Shown here: positions 22,822 to 32,195 of the stretch, piece by piece
Layout: each line of letters begins with the position of its first letter
Numbering within the stretch: position 1 is the stretch's first letter
Source of the DNA: Paracrocinitomix sp039939375
Lineage (GTDB): Bacteria; Bacteroidota; Bacteroidia; Flavobacteriales_D; Crocinitomicaceae
Direction: 5' to 3'
NCBI GenBank assembly: GCA_039939375.1
Contig: JBDVJO010000004.1
Span: forward strand, 1-64,000
DNA length: 64,000 nucleotides
Notes under the pieces: generated by a model
What the model was told of the DNA's origin: nothing
Database searches by the model: none
Seen by the model: only the letters and a program-made list of their open reading frames with translations
Program-made: the position numbers and the translations under genes

Positions 22822-22904
22822 AAGAAATTAAACCTTTAAGAGCCAACTACTTTAATTATTTTACTTAGTTTCATTTAAAATCCCTAACTATAAAATCAAT
22901 AAAT

Positions 22905-23279
22905 ATGAACGAAAACGAACTTGCAACGAAAATAATCGGAGCTTCAATTGATGTTCACAAAGCTCTGGGACCAGGGCTATTAGAAAGTGCATATAAAGAG
23001 TGTCTTTACTTCAAACTTGCACAATTAGGATTAAAGGTGGAAAAAGAAAAAGCTATGCCTTTGGTTTTTGAAGAAGTTCAATTAGAATGCGGATACCGGA
23101 TAGACCTGTTGGTTGAAAATAAGATTGTTATCGAATTAAAAAGTGTGGAAAATTTGACAGATGTCCATTTAGCTCAAACTTTAACTTATTTAAAATTAGG
23201 AGACTACAAGTTGGGCCTGCTAATCAATTTTAATGTAGCACTTTTAAAGCAAGGAATAAAAAGAATAATAAACAGCTAA
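22905..23279 (+). CDS. GxxExxY family protein (PD-(D/E)XK-like)
   Basis: 124 residues with the defining motif GLLESAY inside ALGPGLLESAYKECL (residues 21-35), then CGYRIDLLVENKIVIELKSVE, which has the D...E-x-K pattern of the PD-(D/E)XK nuclease fold (D66, E76, K78 approximately). LAQTLTYLKLGDYKLGLLINF closes the domain. The family is widespread, often in several copies per genome and often near repeats or inside rRNA intervening sequences, but its role is unknown. Here it directly follows the second repeat array. Its stop abuts the stop of the convergent mltG. Confidence 0.92.
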   Translation: MNENELATKIIGASIDVHKALGPGLLESAYKECLYFKLAQLGLKVEKEKAMPLVFEEVQLECGYRIDLLVENKIVIELKSVENLTDVHLAQTLTYLKLGDYKLGLLINFNVALLKQGIKRIINS

Positions 23280-24326
23280 TTACAATCCCAAGCTATCCAT
23301 GTATCTGCTGAAAGCGGCGGCATTTCTGTTGTGCTCAGATAACGAGTTAGCGAAGTTATGTAATCCACTATTGTCTGGTCTTGCACACATGTAAAAGTAA
23401 TTGTGTTTTTCTGCATTTAACACGGCATCAATTGCTTTTTTAGATACCATTTTTATAGGTCCGGGTGGCAAACCAGGGTGAATATATGTGTTATACGGAC
23501 AATCTCTTTGCATATGAACAAATAACAAACGTTGCGTATCTGCGAGCTCATCACCCCAACAAAATTTCGCGGTTGGGTCTGATTGCAATAACCAGCCATT
23601 TCTAATTCTATTTAAGTACAATCCAGCAATGGTTTCCCATTCTTGAGGAAAGGCACCTTGCTCCGACTCAATGATTGAAGCCAAAGTTGCAACTTCAGAT
23701 TGTGATAAATTAAGATTCGCCAATTTTGACCCTCTCCCTGCTCCTTCATTGTTCCAAAAAGCTTTAAACTGATCGGCCATAAACTGAACAAACTCTTCAG
23801 CGGTCATATCCCACTCTCCTACTTCATAAGTGTCAGGCAAAAACAAAGCAATAATCGTTTCTTCTTTAAAACCATATTTTGAAATGGTTTCAGGCTTCAT
23901 GATATAATCCACTATTTCAGCAGAATCAGCTTCAATATTTGGCGCTACCTTACCAGCCATATCCATAATAGTTTTGCAATTATTAAAGGTAATCCTTACA
24001 TCTTTAACTTCTTGATTTCCATTCTTTAGGGCATAAATAACTTCTTTTGCTTTGCTATTTGGTTGAAAGGTATACTTTCCTGCTTCTACTTTCTCTTCAG
24101 TAAATTCTAGTTTTTCAGCATACGAAAGAAAATCAGACTTTGCCATGACATCTGCATCAAGTAAATCTCCAATATCTGAAAGGGAACTTCCTGTTGGAAT
24201 ATAAATGGTCTTTTCTACATTAAGTCCGGTTGTTCCGAAATGTAAATCGTAATAAGGTTTTCCGAAGATGAATCCAACTAATCCGATTATGGCTAAAACG
24301 ACTAATGCAACAATACCTTTTTTCAA
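23280..24326 (-). CDS. mltG: Endolytic murein transglycosylase MltG
   Basis: 348 residues: a short cytoplasmic start, one transmembrane helix (about 4-24), a LysM-like region (IYIPTGSSLSDIGDLL), then the YceG/MltG catalytic domain. The catalytic Glu lies in LASIIESEQGAFPQEW, followed by NRIRNGWLLQSDPTAKF and YNTYIHPGLPPGPI, all signature segments. It cleaves nascent glycan strands at the inner membrane and sets their length. It overlaps the end of the GNAT gene by 4 nt, the last member of the dapF run. The terminal residues of the active-site block are intact. Confidence 0.95.
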   Translation of the reverse strand: MKKGIVALVVLAIIGLVGFIFGKPYYDLHFGTTGLNVEKTIYIPTGSSLSDIGDLLDADVMAKSDFLSYAEKLEFTEEKVEAGKYTFQPNSKAKEVIYALKNGNQEVKDVRITFNNCKTIMDMAGKVAPNIEADSAEIVDYIMKPETISKYGFKEETIIALFLPDTYEVGEWDMTAEEFVQFMADQFKAFWNNEGAGRGSKLANLNLSQSEVATLASIIESEQGAFPQEWETIAGLYLNRIRNGWLLQSDPTAKFCWGDELADTQRLLFVHMQRDCPYNTYIHPGLPPGPIKMVSKKAIDAVLNAEKHNYFYMCARPDNSGLHNFANSLSEHNRNAAAFSRYMDSLGL

Positions 24327-24838
24327 ACCAACACTTTTTGATACATGATCTCATCTAACCAATCAATATGGTCATTGAACCAATTAATTTTTCTTCCTAC
24401 TTGAACATATCCTGCTTTTTCAAACAACGACTGACTGCCTTCATTATCCTCCAAAATATTACAGAATAAATTACGGATACCTATGACATTCAAAGCATAT
24501 TCATCCAATAATGAAAGTGCCTCTAAAGCATAACCTTTTCCGCGAAAATCTTTCTCGATTAAAATGCCAACTCCGGCTCTTTGGTGTTTCGGATCAAAAT
24601 CAAACAAATCAAGAGACCCTATAGGCGCTAAATTATTCTTTGTTGTAATGATTAATCGAACTTGCTTTACGGCATAAATATCTTGTGATGAGTTGACATA
24701 TTGGGTAATTAATTCTTTTGAAAAAGGTACAAGCGTATTGCTAACTCTCCAATTTTTATGATTGTTTTCCCACTCTAGAATCTTGTCTATATCCCAAGGT
24801 TCTAAAGCTCTCAGTCGTATATTATTTCCTTCTAGCAT
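24323..24838 (-). CDS. GNAT-family acetyltransferase, RimJ/RimL type
   Basis: 171 residues of the RimJ/RimL-like Acetyltransf_3 form: IRLRALEPWDIDKILEWENN at the start, IGSLDLFDFDPKHQRAGVGILI, the CoA loop DFRGKGYALEAL, and NVIGIRNLFCNILEDNEGSQSLFEKAGY. The substrate may be a protein N-terminus or a small amine; it cannot be read. It overlaps both neighbours (17 nt upstream, 4 nt downstream), so it is translated as part of the dapF-mltG unit. Confidence 0.88.
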   Translation of the reverse strand: MLEGNNIRLRALEPWDIDKILEWENNHKNWRVSNTLVPFSKELITQYVNSSQDIYAVKQVRLIITTKNNLAPIGSLDLFDFDPKHQRAGVGILIEKDFRGKGYALEALSLLDEYALNVIGIRNLFCNILEDNEGSQSLFEKAGYVQVGRKINWFNDHIDWLDEIMYQKVLV

Positions 24839-25331
24839 CTTTGTCTTTGAGTTGTTGAATGTACAAAAATATCATCTCTTTTGTATAAGTTCTGAGCGTA
24901 AACTCACCAGTTTCAGACAAGTAATTGTTCAATCTTAGATGGAAACAATCTGCAATCTTTTTATTTTCAATTAGTTCAGGAATCAATTGGAAAATCATCT
25001 CTGCTTTTGTTGATGGGGCTAAAAGCTGCTTTACAGGAACAAAACAAGTTGTATCCTTTGTATTGGCCGATAAATAATTGCTAAAAGTTGCGCGAACATT
25101 TCCGAGTGATTCTGCTAACTCAAAAAACAAAACCGTTTTATTCAATCTTTCTAATAATTCTAAATAGTGCTTCGCATCTTTCTCTAATTCAGCTTCTTTG
25201 TAGGTAAGTGAATAATATTTCTCTTCAGAAACCAACACTAAATGCGGAATTTTCTCAGCAGATACTAAGACCAAATATGTTTTAGAAGATTCGAACCCCT
25301 TGAAAGGTTTCGGAAAAATCTGTTTATTCAT
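24822..25331 (-). CDS. Conserved protein of unknown function in the dapF-mltG operon
   Basis: 169 residues from the ATG at 25331 (MNKQIFPKPFKGF), overlapping the dapF stop by 8 nt. No signal peptide or membrane helix. The N-terminal third is strand-rich (TYLVLVSAEKIPHLVLVSEEKYYSL); a helical region follows (ELEKDAKHYLELLERLNKTVLFFEL). The C-terminus is basic. I recognise no family. Overlaps on both sides imply translation in step with dapF and the acetyltransferase. Confidence 0.68.
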   Translation of the reverse strand: MNKQIFPKPFKGFESSKTYLVLVSAEKIPHLVLVSEEKYYSLTYKEAELEKDAKHYLELLERLNKTVLFFELAESLGNVRATFSNYLSANTKDTTCFVPVKQLLAPSTKAEMIFQLIPELIENKKIADCFHLRLNNYLSETGEFTLRTYTKEMIFLYIQQLKDKDARRK

Positions 25332-26097
25332 TAATCTCTCCTTCAAATACTTTTACTGCAGGACCAATAAGCCAAATATTTTTTAAGCCATCATCAAAAC
25401 GTTCAAAAGTCACCGAAAGATTCCCTCCTATTGCTTTAACTGCTATTTTTCCTGAGTCTAAATTGTTCTTAACACCATAAGATAAGGCAGCAGCTGTTGC
25501 TCCTGTTCCACAAGCCAAGGTTTCTGCTTCAACACCTCTTTCATAAGTTCTGATAGAAATTGCATTTTTATCAGTGACTTCAACAAGGTTTACATTGATT
25601 CCCTTTTCTTTGTGTTCATCAGAATAACGAATAGACCTCCCAATCTCATTAATATCCTGCTCTTTTACACTCCCCACATATCGAATGAAATGCGGTGAGC
25701 CAGTATCAAAGATATAATCAAACCCAGTAAAATCGTAGCTTGCCACATCTCCCATTCTTATTGCGAATTGATCATCTTCTATCTCAGCCAAATGATTTCC
25801 ATCAACAGCTTTAAAATAAGCTTTAGTTTCAATGATTCCCAATGACTTGGCAAAAGCAACCGCACATCTTGATCCGTTTCCGCAAAAACTTTGACTTCCG
25901 TCAGGGTTATAAAAATCCATTTCGAAATCCCCATCTGCCCAATTTTCAATAAAAATCACTCCATCAGAACCTATTCCGAATCTTCGTTCGCACCATTTTC
26001 TTGCGAAAGCAATTTTATCTCCTTCAAATTGACTTGACCGATTATCAATCATGATAAAGTCATTTCCAGCTCCGTGATACTTTTGAAATTTAATCAT
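25324..26097 (-). CDS. dapF: Diaminopimelate epimerase
   Basis: 257 residues. Both catalytic cysteine blocks are present: NGSRCAVAFA (Cys near residue 77) and LACGTGATAAALS (Cys near residue 196). The N-terminus FQKYHGAGNDFIMIDNR and GSDGVIFIE are family signatures. It interconverts LL- and meso-diaminopimelate for lysine and peptidoglycan. The gene follows a membrane-anchored gene with an 8-nt overlap and is followed by three overlapping genes ending in mltG, which uses the same pathway's product in the cell wall. Confidence 0.96.
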   Translation of the reverse strand: MIKFQKYHGAGNDFIMIDNRSSQFEGDKIAFARKWCERRFGIGSDGVIFIENWADGDFEMDFYNPDGSQSFCGNGSRCAVAFAKSLGIIETKAYFKAVDGNHLAEIEDDQFAIRMGDVASYDFTGFDYIFDTGSPHFIRYVGSVKEQDINEIGRSIRYSDEHKEKGINVNLVEVTDKNAISIRTYERGVEAETLACGTGATAAALSYGVKNNLDSGKIAVKAIGGNLSVTFERFDDGLKNIWLIGPAVKVFEGEINE

Positions 26098-26710
26098 TAA
26101 AAACAGTTGATTTTTCTACCTCCAAATATGGCAAGAATTCTTCTGTTTCTGCTAACGAATAGTAGATGTTTTCAGTCGTTAAATAATATTTCTTTTGTTT
26201 TCGGTAAATTTTATAAGAAGTCTCAGTTGGCAATCCGTAGAGCACCAATTTATTACGCGAAAATTTATACCCTGAAAACTGAAGTGGGGACTCCCAAAAC
26301 TCAATTAATATTTTTTGAGGAAATGAATTATCAATGCCCATCATTTCTTCAATTAGCGTATCAACTTCTACTTCTTTAAGAACTTTAACGTTTAACCAAA
26401 TGGAGTTTTTCAAAATTTCTCTTCGGATAGTAATATCTCCTTCCACGTCTCCAGAATCCAAGTCTTGAGTGATTTGTAAAGAATCTGACAAGAATAGTGA
26501 ATCAACCGTTTCTTCAGTAGTATCAATCGTCTCATTTAGGTTAGACGTTTCAATGTATTTTGTTTCTACGATCGTGTCTTGCACAGTTTCTGTAATGTAC
26601 TCAACCGCCGGAGCTCCATCCACCGTTTCTTCTTTAGGATCAAATGAACCGATTAAATAACCGATTGAGCCTCCCAAAACAAATAAACCTATTCCGATTG
26701 CGTATTTCAT
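26090..26710 (-). CDS. Membrane-anchored protein of unknown function
   Basis: 206 residues from the ATG at 26710. One N-terminal transmembrane helix (MKYAIGIGLFVLGGSIGYLIGS) is followed by a long acidic Thr/Glu/Asp-rich linker (about 25-90) and a C-terminal globular domain of about 110 residues (SIWLNVKVLKEVEVDTLIEEM, IEFWESPLQFSGYKFSRNKLVLYG). The outline suggests a periplasmic domain on a tether. No family is recognised. It overlaps the dapF start by 8 nt and so leads the dapF-mltG unit. Confidence 0.68.
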   Translation of the reverse strand: MKYAIGIGLFVLGGSIGYLIGSFDPKEETVDGAPAVEYITETVQDTIVETKYIETSNLNETIDTTEETVDSLFLSDSLQITQDLDSGDVEGDITIRREILKNSIWLNVKVLKEVEVDTLIEEMMGIDNSFPQKILIEFWESPLQFSGYKFSRNKLVLYGLPTETSYKIYRKQKKYYLTTENIYYSLAETEEFLPYLEVEKSTVFND

Positions 26711-26785
26711 TTCGACTTCAAATTTATTCAAAGAATTTCACGCAACAACCGAAAAATCAATTTTTTAGAAGAATTATTTTTTTTT

Positions 26786-26816
26786 TTGCCTATGATTAAA
26801 AATTGCCGTAAATTCG
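26786..26816 (+). promoter_or_regulatory. Promoter TTG-N20-TAAATTCG for the T9SS protein at 26839
   Basis: A TTTTG ending at 26788 lies 20 nt before TAAATTCG (26809-26816), a one-base variant of TAnnTTTG. The ATG is 22 nt after the box. Confidence 0.6.
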
Positions 26817-26838
26817 TAGTCTACTACCTTATTAACCA

Positions 26839-29064
26839 ATGCTTAGCCAAATTAGAAATTACGTATTCTTTTTTGTTCTTGGGATTTGCAACTTAGCTCA
26901 TTCCCAGGAAGAGCTTGTCTATACTCAGGAAACAAATGAATTCGTTAAATCACCAGGCTATAGTGTTGAAGAAGGAAGAAAATACAATTCAGAAGAATTT
27001 CAAAGTCATCCTGATTTTGGAAAATTAACGTTTAGCGCACCTTACGGTAAAAATGTTGTAGAAGACATTTCTAAAAGAACTGAATATTCCCGATATTACA
27101 TTGATATTGAACATCCTGCTTATTTTTATATAGAGAAAGCATCAAAACCCTTGAATTTGGAGAAAGATGGCTTTATTAGAGCAATTGATCCTAGCTTGCA
27201 TAAAGTTGCTAACGGTATCTATCAGTCAGGTGTGCAACATTATGAAACTTCTATTTCTCAGATAGCACAATCAACCAAAATGAACTTTAAGGATGAGTTT
27301 ATAGAGTTTAATAATTACCTATTAAAAATCGTCCATAATGATAACTCAGTTGAGTTTTTGAATGCAGATTGGAGCTCGCTAGAAATGACTAATTTCTCAG
27401 GCTACGTAACGAATGTTTTCCCCGGGATAGACATGAGTCTAGAGTTTGGGAAAGGCAGAATTAAATCTAATTTCATCATCAAACAAAACTTGAATGTTAA
27501 AGAAATTTCTTTTATCGATCAAATCCAGCTAAGTTCAAATTTGGCAGTAATGCTTTCAGACGAAAATCCATTTGAAAAAGTCTTTTTAGAAATTTATAAT
27601 GTTCAAACTAGTGAGACAGAGATCGTAGCTCAACCGGCTATAACTTATGACAATTCTGGAAACCGAAATAGTTGGATCAGCCAATTTGATTTAATAGATA
27701 ATGACCTATACACTACAATTGATTCAGCCCATTTAAATGATTTTAATATCAATTACCCAATAACGGTGGATCCAACCTTTATTGCAGTTGGACCAATCGC
27801 AAACGCTGGAGGAATTCATGGATCTGTCCAAGTTCCGGGGACATGTACGGATAATATTGTGGTCAATTTTCCAGGTGGCTCTGAACCCTGGGATACTCAA
27901 TTTACTTGGAATATTTACACACAACAATGTGCCGGTAGTTTTTTTCTGTTCGGAGTGAATGATGCTTGTTGGTTATCAGATGCTCGAGTTTACATTAGTG
28001 GATGTGGTAATTTCAGCCCTGCAGCAGCACCCGCAACAATTTGGGCATGCATTGCCGCAGGATGTAATGCACCAGGTTTCTGGAACCCCACTTTGCCATT
28101 TGGAAGTGACGGAACGCAAGACTTAATAGACTGCTATCCTACTCAATGTGCGAACCAGAACATGACTTTTACAATCAATACTGCAAGAGGCTATTGCGCC
28201 GCATATACCGTTTATGACAACTGCAACTGGGCCAATAGTTTTTGCGTCTCTTTGGATGATTGGTCGGTAACCGTTCAAGGCCGTTCAATTGAAACTTTAG
28301 GAAACACTGCAACTGGTAATGGAACACAGAACATTTTTGACGCAGATTGCGCAGGAACACAAACTTTAGACCCTACTCCTTTATATGGAGTTCCGGGATA
28401 TACTTATTCATGGAGTACTGGAGCTTCAACTCCTACTATCACTGTTCCAGGAACAGTTTCTACATTCACTGCGGATGTCACAGATGCTTGTGGTAACACT
28501 GTTACTGCCACTTTTGATATTGGCTGCCCTTTAGCAACTCAGATTGACAATTTTTCAGTTATAAAGAAAGATCGAACGGCCATTTTATCGTGGAGCACCT
28601 TAAGCGAAGTTGACAATGATTTATTCGTCATAGAAAAATCTACAGACGGAATCAATTGGCGAACTTTAGTTGAATTAGAAGCTGCTGAAAATAGTAACGA
28701 AAAAATAGACTATCACTATACCGATTTATCACCTGCTTCTGGTATGAATTATTACCGATTAAAATACGAAAGCGTAGAACAAGAATTTAAATATTCAGAC
28801 GTTAAATCAGTAAAGTTGGATTATTTATACAACATATTCCCAAATCCGGCAACTGATGTAATCCAAGTTCAGTCCGAACAACAAGGTACAGAGCTAAGAG
28901 TCTTTAAAATTGTAACTATTCTTGGTGAAATTGTACTTTCAGGTGAATTTGAAGAAAACTCTGAAACCGTCAATATTAGTAGTCTGGATAATGGAACTTA
29001 TTTTATTAAAATCCTGCAACAAGGGAAAGTTGTTGAAAGTAGCCGATTTGTTAAACAAGACTAA
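26839..29064 (+). CDS. Secreted Cys-rich protein with T9SS type A sorting domain
   Basis: 741 residues with a signal peptide (about 1-22, cut before QEE). Residues 40-310 are a beta-rich domain ending in NYPITVDPTF, a segment seen at the end of sugar-binding-like N-terminal modules of large Bacteroidota surface proteins. Residues 325-485 form a compact region with about a dozen Cys and many Trp. A short repeat with YTYSWSTGASTPTITVP resembles SprB-type repeats. Then comes a fibronectin-like stretch (LSWSTLSEVDNDLFVIEKSTDG) and a type A sorting domain (IFPNPATDVIQVQ, LDNGTYFIKI). It is exported by T9SS to the cell surface. The Cys-rich part is unassigned. Confidence 0.87.
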   Translation: MLSQIRNYVFFFVLGICNLAHSQEELVYTQETNEFVKSPGYSVEEGRKYNSEEFQSHPDFGKLTFSAPYGKNVVEDISKRTEYSRYYIDIEHPAYFYIEKASKPLNLEKDGFIRAIDPSLHKVANGIYQSGVQHYETSISQIAQSTKMNFKDEFIEFNNYLLKIVHNDNSVEFLNADWSSLEMTNFSGYVTNVFPGIDMSLEFGKGRIKSNFIIKQNLNVKEISFIDQIQLSSNLAVMLSDENPFEKVFLEIYNVQTSETEIVAQPAITYDNSGNRNSWISQFDLIDNDLYTTIDSAHLNDFNINYPITVDPTFIAVGPIANAGGIHGSVQVPGTCTDNIVVNFPGGSEPWDTQFTWNIYTQQCAGSFFLFGVNDACWLSDARVYISGCGNFSPAAAPATIWACIAAGCNAPGFWNPTLPFGSDGTQDLIDCYPTQCANQNMTFTINTARGYCAAYTVYDNCNWANSFCVSLDDWSVTVQGRSIETLGNTATGNGTQNIFDADCAGTQTLDPTPLYGVPGYTYSWSTGASTPTITVPGTVSTFTADVTDACGNTVTATFDIGCPLATQIDNFSVIKKDRTAILSWSTLSEVDNDLFVIEKSTDGINWRTLVELEAAENSNEKIDYHYTDLSPASGMNYYRLKYESVEQEFKYSDVKSVKLDYLYNIFPNPATDVIQVQSEQQGTELRVFKIVTILGEIVLSGEFEENSETVNISSLDNGTYFIKILQQGKVVESSRFVKQD

Positions 29065-29843
29065 ACTTCAACAAAATCTTCTAAATAATACTTTTGGTTC
29101 AGGTATCTTGAGTGTCTTTTGTACGAGCGACTTGGGTAATAAATAAACATGCAAGTACCTCCCTTTATCCATTCAACCACTTCGCTAAATTTATCAGCCG
29201 GAACAGCAGGGCAGCCATACGACCTTCCCAATTGACAACCGTTCTTTTCTAAAAAATCATAATTCGCATAATCCGCAGCATGCATCACAACACCTCTACT
29301 ACTGGCATGACTATTTGAATACTCCATTCCTTTTAACCTAAGCGCCAAATCAAACTTACCTGAATAAGTTGTTGTTGTAACATAGAAGCCTAAACTGCTT
29401 TGCCTTGAATTTTGCTCGTTTGAGAATTTCTTTGGATAAAGCCTTCCTGAGTTTACCCCATGAGCACATAATGATTTATGAATCAATTTTAGATTACACA
29501 AATCCAAAATGAATAACCTGACTTCAGAAGAAGGTTTAGAGAAATCAATTATCGTCAAGGTATCAGTTCTGTTTAATTTACCTTGTTTTAACAAGTTGGA
29601 ATACCCAGTTAATCCTTGCTCAAACGCCTCAAAAGACATTTCCTTTTCGTTGATTTCATTATATGCAAACTCAGCAAAACTCAAAAAGTTTGACTTCGCT
29701 TTATTTGCAATTGAATCAATTTTCAATAATTCACTAACCGGAGGGTCTAAACTACCACGATTTGACCCAAAGCTGAATACTGAAAACGACAACATTAGAA
29801 TGAAAAAAATCAACGATTTTTTATCAATACCTGCACGCATCAT
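29061..29843 (-). CDS. Murein L,D-transpeptidase catalytic domain (YkuD_2) protein
   Basis: 260 residues with a signal segment (about 8-28). The catalytic block is GRSYGCPAVP (Cys near residue 217), with the upstream His in VVMHAADYANYD, the arrangement of the YkuD_2 family. LFILDLCNLKLIHKSLCAHGVNSG is the usual N-terminal strand region. It probably cross-links or trims peptidoglycan in the periplasm, but activity in this subfamily is poorly known. Starts at 29843 or 29840 (ATGATG). Its stop overlaps that of the convergent T9SS protein by 4 nt. Confidence 0.85.
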   Translation of the reverse strand: MMRAGIDKKSLIFFILMLSFSVFSFGSNRGSLDPPVSELLKIDSIANKAKSNFLSFAEFAYNEINEKEMSFEAFEQGLTGYSNLLKQGKLNRTDTLTIIDFSKPSSEVRLFILDLCNLKLIHKSLCAHGVNSGRLYPKKFSNEQNSRQSSLGFYVTTTTYSGKFDLALRLKGMEYSNSHASSRGVVMHAADYANYDFLEKNGCQLGRSYGCPAVPADKFSEVVEWIKGGTCMFIYYPSRSYKRHSRYLNQKYYLEDFVEV

Positions 29844-29865
29844 GTGCAAATGTACGGAAAAGCGC

Positions 29866-29873
29866 TACTTTTG
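29866..29873 (+). promoter_or_regulatory. -7 box TACTTTTG for prfC
   Basis: An exact TAnnTTTG match 47 nt before the prfC ATG. A GTG at 29844-29846 lies 19 nt upstream where a TTG is expected; it overlaps the start of the divergent gene. Confidence 0.6.
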
Positions 29874-29920
29874 TTCCGCTACGATTGTTAAACATCCCTA
29901 AAAACAGCAGTTAAGACAAA

Positions 29921-31510
29921 ATGAAAGAGGCCGCAGAAATAGAAAAAAGAAGAACATTTGCCATTATCTCTCACCCAGATGCAGGTAAAACTACGTTAAC
30001 TGAAAAACTTCTGCTTTTTGGAGGAGCGATTCAAACTGCGGGAGCCGTAAAGAATAACAAGATTAAAAAAACCGCCACTTCTGATTTCATGGAAATTGAG
30101 AAGCAAAGAGGTATTTCAGTTGCAACCTCAGTGATGGCCTTTCAATATTTAGGCAAACAAATTAATATTCTTGATACCCCTGGTCACAAAGATTTTGCTG
30201 AAGATACTTACCGAACATTAACAGCTGTAGATAGTGTAATTCTTATCATTGACTGTGCAAGCGGTGTTGAGGCACAAACCGAAAGATTAATGGAGGTGTG
30301 TAGAATGCGAAATACACCTGTAATTATCTTCATTAATAAAATGGACCGTGAAGGACGTGACCCTTTTGATTTGTTAGACGAATTAGAAGACATGTTGAAG
30401 ATAAAAGTTAGACCATTATCATGGCCAATTGGAATTGGACATACTTTTCAAGGTGTATACAACATGTACAATAAAGAGCTAAACTTATTTGCAGCCAACA
30501 AAACCAATATTTCCAAAGATGTGGTAAAAATTGCTGATTTAGATGACCCTCAATTGAATGAGATAATTGGTGATGATCCAACTGAAGAGTTAAAAGGTGA
30601 ACTAGACTTGGTTAATGGCGTTTATGATAAATTTGATCAAAAAGCATATTTGGCTGGCGAAGTTGCTCCCGTTTTCTTTGGTTCGGCGATTAATAATTTT
30701 GGGGTAAAAGAACTGTTAGAAACATTTTTAGACATCTCCCCTTCTCCAATAGGAAGAGAAACTAGTGAGGGATTTGTTGCTCCTGCTGACAAAAATTTTT
30801 CAGGATTCGTTTTTAAAATTCACGCCAACTTAGATCCGAAGCACAGAGATAGAATTGCCTTTTTAAGAATCGTTTCAGGAAAATTTGAACGCAATAAGTT
30901 CTACAACCATGTCAGATTAGAAAAGAAATTAAAATTTGCTAATCCCACTTCTTTCATGGCGCAAGACAAAAGCATCATTGATGAGGCTTTCCCGGGAGAT
31001 GTGATAGGTCTGTATGATACTGGTAATTTTAAGATTGGAGATTCGCTGACTGAAGGAAACACTTTTTCTTTTAAAGGAATTCCGAGTTTCTCACCTGAAA
31101 TTTTCATGGAATTAGAGAATAAAGATGCCATGAAATCAAAACAACTTGAGAAAGGAATCCAGCAATTAACGGATGAAGGTGTTGCTCAGTTATTCATTCA
31201 ACAACCTGGAAACAGAAAAATTGTAGGAACAGTAGGTCAACTTCAATTTGAAGTTATTAAATATCGATTAGAACATGAATATGGGGCAAAATGTGAATTT
31301 GTTCCAAGAAGATACCATAAGGCATGTTGGATGACTACCTCAAATCAAGAACAACTCAACAAGTTCATTACCGCTAAATCTATTTATATTGCTAAAGATA
31401 AAGATGACAATTATGTCTTTTTAGCTGAAACACCATTCTTACTTCAAATGGCGCAAACAGATTATCCTGACATAACCTTCCACTTTACGTCTGATTTTAA
31501 AGTGAGTTAA
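29921..31510 (+). CDS. prfC: Peptide chain release factor 3
   Basis: 529 residues, the normal RF3 length. The GTPase domain has the P-loop ISHPDAGKTTLTEK (Walker A), the switch I region EKQRGISV, switch II DTPGHKDF, and NKMD for guanine specificity. Domains II and III follow, with RRYHKACWM near the C-terminus, a typical RF3 block. RF3 releases RF1/RF2 from the ribosome after peptide hydrolysis. It is transcribed alone from its own promoter. Distinct from EF-G by its length and the lack of domain IV. Confidence 0.96.
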   Translation: MKEAAEIEKRRTFAIISHPDAGKTTLTEKLLLFGGAIQTAGAVKNNKIKKTATSDFMEIEKQRGISVATSVMAFQYLGKQINILDTPGHKDFAEDTYRTLTAVDSVILIIDCASGVEAQTERLMEVCRMRNTPVIIFINKMDREGRDPFDLLDELEDMLKIKVRPLSWPIGIGHTFQGVYNMYNKELNLFAANKTNISKDVVKIADLDDPQLNEIIGDDPTEELKGELDLVNGVYDKFDQKAYLAGEVAPVFFGSAINNFGVKELLETFLDISPSPIGRETSEGFVAPADKNFSGFVFKIHANLDPKHRDRIAFLRIVSGKFERNKFYNHVRLEKKLKFANPTSFMAQDKSIIDEAFPGDVIGLYDTGNFKIGDSLTEGNTFSFKGIPSFSPEIFMELENKDAMKSKQLEKGIQQLTDEGVAQLFIQQPGNRKIVGTVGQLQFEVIKYRLEHEYGAKCEFVPRRYHKACWMTTSNQEQLNKFITAKSIYIAKDKDDNYVFLAETPFLLQMAQTDYPDITFHFTSDFKVS

Positions 31511-31577
31511 ATGGGATTTTCAATTATTATGATTGATAAACTGTATCTTGTGTGAAGTTAATTTTAATCATTTTAAG

Positions 31578-32171
31578 TTGAATTTTTTAGGTCACGCATA
31601 TTTAAGCCGAAACTACCCTCATTTAATTGCTGGAAATTTTGCAGGTGATTCTTACAAAGGAAACCTTAATAAGTTTGATGCTTTGCCCAAACATATTTTG
31701 GATGGTGTTAGACTGCACCGTTTTATTGACAACTTCACAGATTCGTCCATTCACATTAAACGTGCTGGTAGAATTTTGCAAGATAAAGGCATCACAAAAA
31801 TTGCATTTATCGCTACCGATATTTTAGTAGATTATTTTTTGGCCACTAATTGGAAGCAGTATTCAGATCAATCTTATGATGACTTTCTCAAATTTGTTTA
31901 TGATAATACCGATCCCTATTTAGACGATATTGATGATGAATTTGACTTCTTGTATATCCGTTTAAAAAAATATGGTTGGATGAACGATTATCAAACCGAA
32001 CAGGGTATGCGAAAGATATTTCGACAATTTTCTAAACGAATTCGCTTTGAAAATGAGCTACAACAGTGCTTTGAAATCTATTTAAACGAATCAGAAACGT
32101 TTGAAAATCATTTTAAAACTTTCTTAATCGAAATTGAAGCAGCTTCAGTCGAATTTATAGAGGCCCTTTAG
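31578..32171 (+). CDS. Acyl carrier protein phosphodiesterase-like (DUF479/AcpH)
   Basis: 197 residues from a TTG start giving MNFLGHAYLSRNYPHLIAGNF, the expected AcpH N-terminus. The family features are GNFAGDSYKGN, GVRLHRFIDNFTDSS and ATDILVDYFLATNW, containing the His and Asp residues that bind metal. AcpH removes 4'-phosphopantetheine from acyl carrier protein in E. coli; the Bacteroidota branch is untested. Starts further upstream would add residues not seen in the family. A 15-nt gap to the next lipoprotein gene suggests cotranscription. Confidence 0.85.
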   Translation: MNFLGHAYLSRNYPHLIAGNFAGDSYKGNLNKFDALPKHILDGVRLHRFIDNFTDSSIHIKRAGRILQDKGITKIAFIATDILVDYFLATNWKQYSDQSYDDFLKFVYDNTDPYLDDIDDEFDFLYIRLKKYGWMNDYQTEQGMRKIFRQFSKRIRFENELQQCFEIYLNESETFENHFKTFLIEIEAASVEFIEAL

Positions 32172-32195
32172 CCCTTTTTTCGTAGATTGATTTTA

